A DNA stretch of 10,572 nucleotides from Tepidisphaeraceae bacterium (GTDB lineage: Bacteria > Planctomycetota > Phycisphaerae > Tepidisphaerales > Tepidisphaeraceae). Positions within the stretch are counted from its first letter, which is position 1. Each line of letters begins with the position of its first letter. Positions 6,201 to 10,572 of the stretch are shown here, piece by piece. Both the position numbers and the translations under genes were made by a program. Below the pieces are notes generated by a model. It was not told the DNA's origin. It saw nothing but the letters and a program-made list of their open reading frames with translations, and made no database searches. Where the stretch lies: contig JANWHF010000296.1 of the NCBI GenBank assembly GCA_025450555.1, positions 1-10,572 on the forward strand, given 5' to 3'.

Positions 6201-7368
6201 GGGGCCAACGGCCTCAATGCGCGGAAGGCTTGTCGATTCCGATGGCCATCCGCTGGGCGGAAAGACGATCCAATGGGGCTTTGTGGTCAAGCACCTGTTT
6301 GGCACATTTTCCACCAACTTCGGCAGTAACGCGGTGACAGATCCGAGCGGCCTGTTTCACTTGGATGGCGTGGTGCCAGGCTATGAATACGAGCTGAGCG
6401 TCGTCACCAAGGTCGGTGCAAGTGGTGAGCGGATGGAATATAGACGGGTCGCGACGAAAACAGCCCCGACGGCCGAAGAGGTCGATTTGGGCGACGTGAT
6501 GTTGGCCGCCGACCGCGAATATAAGCCCAAGACCGCCAGTGATTACTCGACCGAATCGTTCGGCAAGCCTGGATCGATCACCGAGCGGCTGAAGAACGCT
6601 CATGAGATCGCGATGTTGAGCTATCAGCAGGTGCTGGTCGTGCTGGGCAGCCCCGATCGGCCGGCGGCGAAGAAATTCTTCGAATTCCGCCATGACCCTG
6701 AAAACTCCGATGCCTGGGCGGCACTGGCGGATTACGCATTGGTATCGGCCAACGTTGACGATCCGAAGAACGGAGCGCGAGCCTGGGCGTCACAATTCAA
6801 CATCGATTGCAAATCCCCGCGCGTGGTGTTTGTGATCCTCGATATGAACGGACACTATGTGACGCACGTGGGCGATCTTGATCTTTCGACCGGCGATCAG
6901 CTCGACCGGTCGAAATTGATCGCGTTTGCCAAACAGCACGCGCTGGCCAAGCCGGACGCCAAACAGCTTCTTGCCGCAGGACTCGCCCGCGCGAAAGCCG
7001 AGGGCAAACGGGTGCTGGTCGAAGTCAGCGGCCCCTATTGCTCATGGTGCGTGAAGCTGGGCCGGTATTTTGAGGCCCACCACGAGCAGCTCGACAAGGA
7101 CTACGTCATCGTCACACTGGATTACCGCTTCGCCCACGGCCAGGATGTCATCTCAAGACTCAGATCCATCGAAGGCGGCATCCCCTGGATGGCGATTCTC
7201 GACGAAGATGGGAAAATGCTGATCACGTCCGATGATCCGAAGATCGGGAACATCGGATACCCCGGCGAAGCCAGTGGTCGGGCACAATGGGAGCGCATGC
7301 TCCGCGCAACCGCGCGCCACATGACGGCGGCAGACATTCAGAACCTGCTTGACTCGCTGACACCCTGA
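3211..7368 (+). CDS. BlaR1-like M56 metallopeptidase receptor with carboxypeptidase-regulatory-like modules and a C-terminal thioredoxin domain
   Basis: A 1385-residue membrane receptor. Transmembrane helices lie at about 13-40, 50-68, 152-175 and 361-385, the BlaR1 plan with the protease in the cytoplasm and the C-terminal part outside. The loop between helices 2 and 3 (69-150) is long and Pro/Ala-rich. The M56 zinc protease has HELSH at 250-254 and a probable third ligand E291 in EREIACDD. The penicillin-binding sensor expected after helix 4 is absent. Instead, about 410-1100 holds roughly seven beta-rich modules of the carboxypeptidase-regulatory/CNA-B type, each opening like GKVTDENGKPMADV, GYVRDADGNPVADA or GRLVDSDGHPLGGK. 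Residues 1130-1245 look like a thioredoxin fold that has lost its cysteines (VLVVLGSPDRPAAKKFF). Residues 1250-1375 are an intact thioredoxin-like domain with CSWC (1277-1280) and a probable cis-proline in GGIPW (P1325). AGGAG lies 5 bases before the ATG and overlaps the repressor stop. Probable role: it senses an extracytoplasmic state and triggers removal of the repressor. The signal is unknown, and nothing ties it to beta-lactams. Confidence 0.9.
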   Translation: MQSMLMHALSAPWLVVFSIRLLIAVTAIWLCAGIANVALRSFSAALKHRVWAMSTAAVLLTPVLLLVMPEWKTGIIRAERVEPVIAAAPSKVVALPDSQQEITQSELSDRAIGGARGPMEPEPMTIPPQKPAIVLAQPAPQALSLTAPRLAVRSWLIFVVWLVPAMLLIVRMLLARVAVSRMVRASSSPNARGQAALAHLCKKSRTRQPRLRVSDQTLTPLCLGIARPTILIPAGGLDWDDARVQSVLMHELSHVLRRDVLWHTLAQLACSIYWFHPLSWIAQWQMRIEREIACDDSVVSASQPATSYARSLLDLATTLRSAHSIHGVSTAGVAMANSAHLEHRVKAILDAHRRRSPVSRRLGITMALVAITTLVLFSTLSPFAARRVKAAEAPKSDKQSAVSADVPAGKYRLFGKVTDENGKPMADVALTILQPGRPSVKLRSGADGSYEFIRDSLKFNYDIVLASSADGKLLSFERSALAKEEQGKSSHEVNIVLKPAREFAVNVRDKSGTGVAGAWVGAASEFQSVAHVITNADGTGRLLIPADAPLMHVFAMKDGVGFDYHLFWRKDERRTDPYRLEPDFMGPLSFILNGAKSVTLTIVDDDGNPLPGVKLDPWLYRKPARGSRINLSGLVELQKTSDVQGKATFDVPADLDQVTNFWTRLDGYCAPERAIYDPQKPVTDLRVQLLKLIPLHGYVRDADGNPVADAKVHINGVGYHLDEFRGEVTTDSAGAFTAEVNPELYYGFGADKDVRAAQMVFAMVHRQAPQPIELKLDRTMPVRLKVTMGPENVPAANVDIAFYQREEGSYYKLPKQQQFPGESIGRRYISPMIVQSLKTDADGKLTVHAPVPGDLSLYAYVNRGQAVVHFKIKDWQTYSLVEQTGPGRRQEKTLDITHPQQGIALELNADAPAVANRMLKGHVVLRDNPTVSVPDIRITFRSVGDKFPRDDSVSNKAGDFIIQQDKALQYLFGTSLDGKLRGIATVKPENNSATLLVGPTASMRGRLVDSDGHPLGGKTIQWGFVVKHLFGTFSTNFGSNAVTDPSGLFHLDGVVPGYEYELSVVTKVGASGERMEYRRVATKTAPTAEEVDLGDVMLAADREYKPKTASDYSTESFGKPGSITERLKNAHEIAMLSYQQVLVVLGSPDRPAAKKFFEFRHDPENSDAWAALADYALVSANVDDPKNGARAWASQFNIDCKSPRVVFVILDMNGHYVTHVGDLDLSTGDQLDRSKLIAFAKQHALAKPDAKQLLAAGLARAKAEGKRVLVEVSGPYCSWCVKLGRYFEAHHEQLDKDYVIVTLDYRFAHGQDVISRLRSIEGGIPWMAILDEDGKMLITSDDPKIGNIGYPGEASGRAQWERMLRATARHMTAADIQNLLDSLTP

Positions 7369-7372
7369 TCTT

Positions 7373-7391
7373 CATGGAGCACTTATCCATG
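7373..7391 (+). terminator. Possible weak terminator stem-loop after the receptor gene
   Basis: CATGGA (7373-7378) and TCCATG (7386-7391) are perfect inverted arms around a 7-base loop, starting 4 bases after the stop codon. The stem is short, only moderately GC-rich and followed by GGTTTAAGA rather than a real T tract, so intrinsic termination is uncertain. Confidence 0.25.
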
Positions 7392-7415
7392 GGTTTAAGA
7401 CTGCGTGCCACGTCG

Positions 7416-7474
7416 AATGTCACCAGATGTCACTGAAATATCAGTGAATGTCACAAATGTCACACGTGTGACAT
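7416..7474. repeat. Cluster of ATGTCAC repeats with two adjacent 18-bp palindromes
   Basis: ATGTCAC occurs at 7417, 7427, 7448 and 7457 in direct orientation and once inverted at 7468-7474; a further inverted copy is at 7568-7574. The first and second pairs form a direct repeat of GAATGTCAC-type units 31 bases apart. TCACTGA-AATA-TCAGTGA (7430-7447) is one palindrome. ATGTCACAC-GTGTGACAT (7457-7474) is a second, perfect one. Start-to-start spacings of 10, 21, 9 and 11 bases are close to whole helical turns. This suits an array of regulator sites; RNA hairpins acting as a bidirectional terminator are the alternative. Confidence 0.65.
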
Positions 7475-7650
7475 CGCCCGGAATATTCGTAAGACCAATA
7501 TATAAAAGGACTTACGTAAAATTATGCAATCAAAAATAGCCTAAAATCCCGCCGCGCGCATCCTTTTGTGACATTTTGAGAAGTTCAGTGTTCGGCATAA
7601 CAGCGGGCATGGTTTTCCAACTGTTTAGTAGGTCGATGAAACATCGGCAA

Positions 7651-7716
7651 AACGCCAAAAATGTGGCATTTCGTTGCATTTTGTGCATTTGTGCATTTTG
7701 TTGCATGGCGTTGCAT
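7651..7716. repeat. Phased TGCAT repeats flanked by a 7-bp inverted repeat
   Basis: GCAT, mostly as TGCATTT, recurs with starts at 7666, 7676, 7685, 7693, 7703 and 7713, spacings of 10, 9, 8, 10 and 10 bases. A further GCAT lies at 7734, 21 bases on. AACGCCA (7651-7657) and TGGCGTT (7706-7712) are perfect inverted arms around most of the run. The function is unknown; possibilities are a protein-binding array, a short-repeat expansion, or a structured transcript end for lpxD. Confidence 0.5.
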
Positions 7717-7766
7717 GAAGGGGGCGCCTTCCGGCATGTCCGGGATTACTGCCCGCAGTCGAATAA

Positions 7767-8798
7767 TCACTTGCCTTTGAGCAGATCCAGTTCGTCCTGA
7801 AGCTTGCGAATTTGCACGACCAGATCGGGGAGCCGGCGGAGGGCGGCTTGTTCGCGAAGGCTTTGGCGGTGGGGGAGCGCGGGCATGCCGCTGACGATTT
7901 GTTTGGCCTCGACATCCTCGGCGATCGCGCTGCAGGCGGCGGCCATGGCGCCGTCGCCGATGCTGATGTGATCGCGGACGGCGGTCTGCCCGCCGAGCAC
8001 GACGCCGGCGCCCAGCTTCGAGGAGCCGGCCAGCCCGGCCTGGCCGACGATGATGCAATGGGGCCCGACCTGCACGTTGTGGCCGATCTGCACGAGGTTG
8101 TCGATCTTGGTGCCGCGACCGATGCGCGTGGTCGAGAACTTGGCGCGGTCGATGCAGACGCAGGAGCCGATCTCGACATCGTCCTCGACGATGACGGTGC
8201 CGATCTGCGGAATTTTCTGATGTTGTTTGCCGTCCCAGCGATAGCCGAAGCCATCGGTGCCCAGCACGCTGCCGGCATGGATGATCACGCGCTGGCCCAG
8301 CACGATGCGCTCGCGGAGCGTGACGTGGGGGAAGAGTTCGCAATCGTCGCCGATGACAACATCGTCGCCGATGTAAACGCCCGCATGGAGCGCGACGCGA
8401 TTTCCGATTCGCGCTCGATGGCCGATGTAGACGAACGGGCCGACCGAGACGCCATCGCCGAGCGTCGCGCTCGTTTCGACGCGCGCCATCTGATCGATCC
8501 CCAACGGCGGCCTAGGTACGGGCGGGGCGATCAGTCGAAGGACTTTTGCGATCGCAAGATCGGCATCATCCACCATCAGCGCGGGCCGAGTCCAAGTGTT
8601 CGGCAGTTTCACGCGCTTTTGCACGATGACTGCTGCCGCCTTTGTGTTTTGAAGCAGCGGCAGGTACTGCTCGGAGCCGACGAATGAAAGCTCGCTGGCC
8701 TGCGCTTCATCGAGCGTGGCCAGGCCGGTGATGTCGATGTCGGCTCCCGCAGGCGGGGGGAAGCCGATCAATTTCGCGATGTCCGAAAGCAGCGGCAT
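7767..8798 (-). CDS. lpxD: UDP-3-O-acylglucosamine N-acyltransferase LpxD
   Basis: This enzyme transfers a 3-hydroxyacyl chain from acyl carrier protein to the 2-amino group of UDP-3-O-acyl-glucosamine, the third step of lipid A synthesis, at the cytoplasmic side of the inner membrane. The protein has 343 residues, the normal LpxD length. Residues 1-100 form the N-terminal uridine-binding domain (LATLDEAQASELSFVGS). Residues 105-290 form the left-handed parallel beta helix of hexapeptide repeats (IGNRVALHAGVYIGDDVVIGD and similar). The LpxD signature GTDGFGY is at 180-186, DRAKFSTTRIG at 217-227, and QIGHNV contains the predicted catalytic H240. The C-terminal helix (about 310-343) is amphipathic and suits trimer formation. 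It starts 39 bases after the OmpH-like gene, without a clear Shine-Dalgarno, so translation may depend on upstream genes. No fabZ or lpxA follows; lpxD ends the run here. Confidence 0.95.
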   Translation of the reverse strand: MPLLSDIAKLIGFPPPAGADIDITGLATLDEAQASELSFVGSEQYLPLLQNTKAAAVIVQKRVKLPNTWTRPALMVDDADLAIAKVLRLIAPPVPRPPLGIDQMARVETSATLGDGVSVGPFVYIGHRARIGNRVALHAGVYIGDDVVIGDDCELFPHVTLRERIVLGQRVIIHAGSVLGTDGFGYRWDGKQHQKIPQIGTVIVEDDVEIGSCVCIDRAKFSTTRIGRGTKIDNLVQIGHNVQVGPHCIIVGQAGLAGSSKLGAGVVLGGQTAVRDHISIGDGAMAAACSAIAEDVEAKQIVSGMPALPHRQSLREQAALRRLPDLVVQIRKLQDELDLLKGK

Positions 8799-8837
8799 AG
8801 GCGAAGTCGGTTTGATATGAGAGCAGATTGCGGACGA

Positions 8838-9512
8838 TCAATGATTCGCGTTTGAAGCTGGCCCTTGAGGCTTGGCATTAATGTCGGGTACCGGCCCCGC
8901 CGCGGGCGTCACGGCCGAGCCACTCTTCTTGCTTGCCGCATAATCGGCGTCGGCCTGCGTGAGCACGGCATTGCTGATGTCCATGGCCTTGGTCGAATAG
9001 AGCACGCTTCGCCCGGCGATATTCATCATCAGGGCCTGATAATCGAGACCCTCAATGTTCGGAAGTTCATTTTCCTCCTGAGTCAGAACCAGGTCGATCT
9101 GCTGGGCGCCGGCCACCTTTGCGGTCGCTGCTTGAAGGTGATGGAAAATATCTCGGACTGCCTGCTTCTTTTCGCGTTCGCCTTGTCGCGTAACAATCTT
9201 CTGCCAGGCTTCCAGATCGGCATCGGCCTGATCGATCTTGGCGCTGATATCACCATAACTGGGATGCGATGGATTAATCTGCGATCGCTGAGCCGCCATG
9301 GTCTTGATGTCGTCCTGCTTCTTGTGCAACGCGGCATCCAACTGCTCCGACTCGGCTTTGTATTTTGTCGCATAATCCTTGTATTCCTGCATCTGCTGCA
9401 TGATTTGGAAGGGGCGGACAACAGCAATGCGCGGCGTTCCTTCAGCGCGCACATAGGGAGCCGCACAAGCAACCGACAATCCCACCAGCGCCGTCAAATG
9501 ACCGATTCGCAT
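8838..9512 (-). CDS. OmpH/Skp-like periplasmic chaperone
   Basis: Skp-family proteins are soluble periplasmic trimers that hold unfolded outer-membrane proteins on their way to BamA. The 224-residue product has a signal peptide at 1-23 (hydrophobic LTALVGLSVACAAP, probable cleavage after VRA). A beta strand follows (TPRIAVVRPFQIMQQM), matching the Skp N-terminus. A long charged helical hairpin at about 37-140 would form the tentacles. A short beta/helix return comes next (QQIDLVLTQEENELPNIEGLD), and then a Pro/Ala/Asn-rich tail from about 195. The start at 9512 is supported by AAGGA 6 bases upstream and by the signal peptide beginning there; the frame stays open further upstream but without signal-like sequence. 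It lies between bamA (67 bases upstream) and lpxD, the classical order. Sequence similarity to enterobacterial Skp is low, so identity rests on architecture and context. Confidence 0.88.
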   Translation of the reverse strand: MRIGHLTALVGLSVACAAPYVRAEGTPRIAVVRPFQIMQQMQEYKDYATKYKAESEQLDAALHKKQDDIKTMAAQRSQINPSHPSYGDISAKIDQADADLEAWQKIVTRQGEREKKQAVRDIFHHLQAATAKVAGAQQIDLVLTQEENELPNIEGLDYQALMMNIAGRSVLYSTKAMDISNAVLTQADADYAASKKSGSAVTPAAGPVPDINAKPQGPASNANH

Positions 9513-9541
9513 AAGCAATCCTTTCGCTTTTTTAGATAGTT

Positions 9542-9556
9542 GCCCTTCATCAGGGC
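9542..9556. other. Stem-loop between bamA and the ompH-like gene
   Basis: GCCCT (9542-9546) and AGGGC (9552-9556) are perfect arms around a 5-base loop, in the 67-base gap between the two genes. On the transcribed (minus) strand it is followed by an A-rich rather than T-rich stretch, so it is not an intrinsic terminator. It could be an mRNA processing or stability element that tunes relative expression. Confidence 0.3.
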
Positions 9557-9579
9557 GTGACATGTTAACCCAAGGCGGG

Positions 9580-10572
9580 TCATTGGGAGAACCCGAGCGA
9601 GAAACTGACCAGTTGCTTATCGTCGCCACGACCGGTGGTGATGGGGACGCCGAAGTCGATGGCAATCGGGGCCTGATTGAGAATCGGCAGCATCAGCCGA
9701 ATGCCCACGCCGACGCTCGAACGCACGGTGCCAATTCGAAAATCGCGCTCGACGTCGCCCACATCGGTGAACACAACGCCGCGCAGCGTTTCCTCATAGA
9801 TGGGAAAATTAAGTTCCGCCGTGCCTGAAAAGGCAAAATCGCCACCGATGGGATCATCGCCGCGCCCTGCGCGGGGGCTGATGCCGCGATAGAGGAAACC
9901 GCGGACCGATCCGCTGCCGCCCCCATAAAACCGCTCGTAGAACTGTGAGCGGCCGGCGATACTTCCGGCAAATCCGCTGAGGCGAAGCACCGTCTTGCGA
10001 TCGAGCAAATCCGTGCGGACGGTTTGATAGAAATCGGAGCTGAGGGTGAATTTGCTGAAGTTGCTGTCGCCGCCCATCGCGCCAAAGAGCTCATAATTGG
10101 CGGTGGTCACGGAGCCTCTATAGGGAAACAGCCCCGGATTGGTCGTATCTCGCCGCACCTGGAAAGCCACGCTGCTCAGCGGATGGGTGCCGCGGGCGGC
10201 AAGGATTTCCTCGGGGCGGTATTTGTCATCATCCACCTGCCGGATGTCGACTTGCTCGCCACGAAGGGTGATCTGTCCCGACCAGACATAGTTGAATCGC
10301 TTGCCAAAAGCGATCGAGTCGCCGATTCGACGGTCATCGTAATGCTCGCGAAGCCGATCGTGCAGATAAAGCTGCTCGCGGAACAGGTACGGCTGGTCGA
10401 ACATGTACGGCTCGGTGAACGAGACGCTCGCATTGGAAAAAATCGTTCCCGGCGAAAACTCGAGCCGCAACTGCTGGCCCGCGCCGGTGAAGGCATGCTC
10501 GGACAGAATATCGCGCCAGTCGTTGGGCACGTTGAAAAGGTCGAAGTTGTTTTGCGTGTAGCTGATGTTGCC
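9580..10572 (-). CDS. bamA: Outer-membrane assembly factor BamA / Omp85 family, C-terminal part (5' end outside window)
   Basis: BamA is the outer-membrane beta-barrel insertase that folds other barrels into the outer membrane. The frame is open to the right edge (330 residues visible, starting GNISYTQNNFDLFN), so the POTRA domains and the true start are missing. The visible part is the surface-antigen barrel. NNFDLFN and FTGAGQQLRLEFSPG mark the first strands. TEPYMFDQPYLF is the conserved EPYLFD-type segment. The loop-6 motif VRGF is at visible residues 223-226 (GGSGSVRGFLYRGISP). ELNFPI and VVFTDVGDV are the usual late-strand motifs. The protein ends FSLGFSQ, so the terminal aromatic residue is two places short of the end, unlike the usual final Phe. 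Position directly before an OmpH/Skp-like gene and lpxD supports BamA rather than a TamA or two-partner-secretion relative. Confidence 0.92.
   Translation of the reverse strand, partial: GNISYTQNNFDLFNVPNDWRDILSEHAFTGAGQQLRLEFSPGTIFSNASVSFTEPYMFDQPYLFREQLYLHDRLREHYDDRRIGDSIAFGKRFNYVWSGQITLRGEQVDIRQVDDDKYRPEEILAARGTHPLSSVAFQVRRDTTNPGLFPYRGSVTTANYELFGAMGGDSNFSKFTLSSDFYQTVRTDLLDRKTVLRLSGFAGSIAGRSQFYERFYGGGSGSVRGFLYRGISPRAGRGDDPIGGDFAFSGTAELNFPIYEETLRGVVFTDVGDVERDFRIGTVRSSVGVGIRLMLPILNQAPIAIDFGVPITTGRGDDKQLVSFSLGFSQ

Larger units (their letters stand above)
7369..7766. other. Repeat-rich intergenic region between convergent genes
   Basis: This stretch separates the ends of the receptor gene (plus strand) and lpxD (minus strand), so no promoter is needed for either. 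It is longer than usual for a convergent gap. It contains a weak stem-loop, a dense ATGTCAC cluster with two palindromes, an AT-rich patch (about 7481-7545) with a CGTAAG/CTTACG inverted repeat (7488-7493 and 7511-7516), and a run of TGCAT words. No credible protein-coding frame or known RNA was recognised in it. Confidence 0.6.

Noticed and set aside
3211..7368. Calling the receptor a beta-lactam sensor (BlaR1/MecR1)
   Set aside because: Only the membrane-protease half matches. No penicillin-binding motifs are seen after helix 4, and no beta-lactamase is present.
7382..7391. Possible DnaA box (TTATCCATG) near the repeat cluster, hinting at an origin
   Set aside because: It is a single imperfect copy that is part of the stem-loop after the receptor gene, with no dnaA/dnaN neighbours.
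7416..7716. CRISPR array or mobile-element ends
   Set aside because: The repeat units are only 5-9 bases with no uniform spacers, and there is no cas gene, transposase or target duplication.
7576..7800. Possible small Cys-rich protein reading through the TGCAT repeats
   Set aside because: The cysteines come from the repeated TGCAT word, the start would be TTG without a ribosome site, and the frame runs into the end of lpxD.
7812..8687. Plus-strand open frame (291 codons) opposite lpxD
   Set aside because: Its Asp/Ala/Gly/His-rich sequence mirrors the hexapeptide repeats of lpxD in reverse; no independent motif or ribosome site.
8865..9539. Plus-strand open frame (224 codons) opposite the ompH-like gene
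   Set aside because: It is the shadow of a well-supported signal-peptide-bearing chaperone; no recognisable domain.

Overview
The window is GC-rich and comes from a diderm bacterium. A bamA / ompH(skp)-like / lpxD run on the minus strand shows an outer membrane with lipid A synthesis. The combination of that run with an ECF sigma factor followed by a membrane partner, a BlaI/BlaR1-type pair with a very large modular extracytoplasmic part, and atypical OmpH and BamA sequences points to Planctomycetota, perhaps a Phycisphaerae-like lineage. This placement is inference from gene style, not from a marker gene.

Layout. (1) Positions 1-886, minus strand: an ECF sigma factor with a sigma-70-like promoter, followed 9 bases later by a single-pass membrane protein that runs off the left edge and may be its anti-sigma partner. 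(2) 1051-2568, minus: an exported S41-family serine peptidase. (3) 2569-2797: a divergent regulatory region with two abutting 18-bp palindromes (GTGCTA-N6-TAGCAC type) just ahead of the next gene. (4) 2798-7368, plus: a BlaI/MecI-type repressor that starts at TTG, then a 1385-residue BlaR1-like M56 metallopeptidase. In the latter the beta-lactam sensor is replaced by about seven carboxypeptidase-regulatory-like/Ig-like modules and two thioredoxin-like domains; only the last has a CxxC motif. (5) 7369-7766: a roughly 400-bp gap between convergent genes, rich in short repeats, with an ATGTCAC cluster containing two 18-bp palindromes and a run of TGCAT words about one helical turn apart. (6) 7767-10572, minus: bamA (5' end outside the window), an OmpH/Skp-like periplasmic chaperone and lpxD, the outer-membrane biogenesis run.

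How the genes may work together. The repressor, the receptor-protease and the divergent S41 peptidase look like one regulon controlled from the tandem operators. An extracytoplasmic signal, possibly redox or envelope state read through the Ig-like/thioredoxin tail, would activate the cytoplasmic HELSH protease. That would remove the repressor and release its own operon and the exported peptidase. This is a hypothesis: domain content and operator geometry are visible in the sequence, but signal and targets are not. No beta-lactamase, mobile element, rRNA, tRNA or CRISPR array was found.
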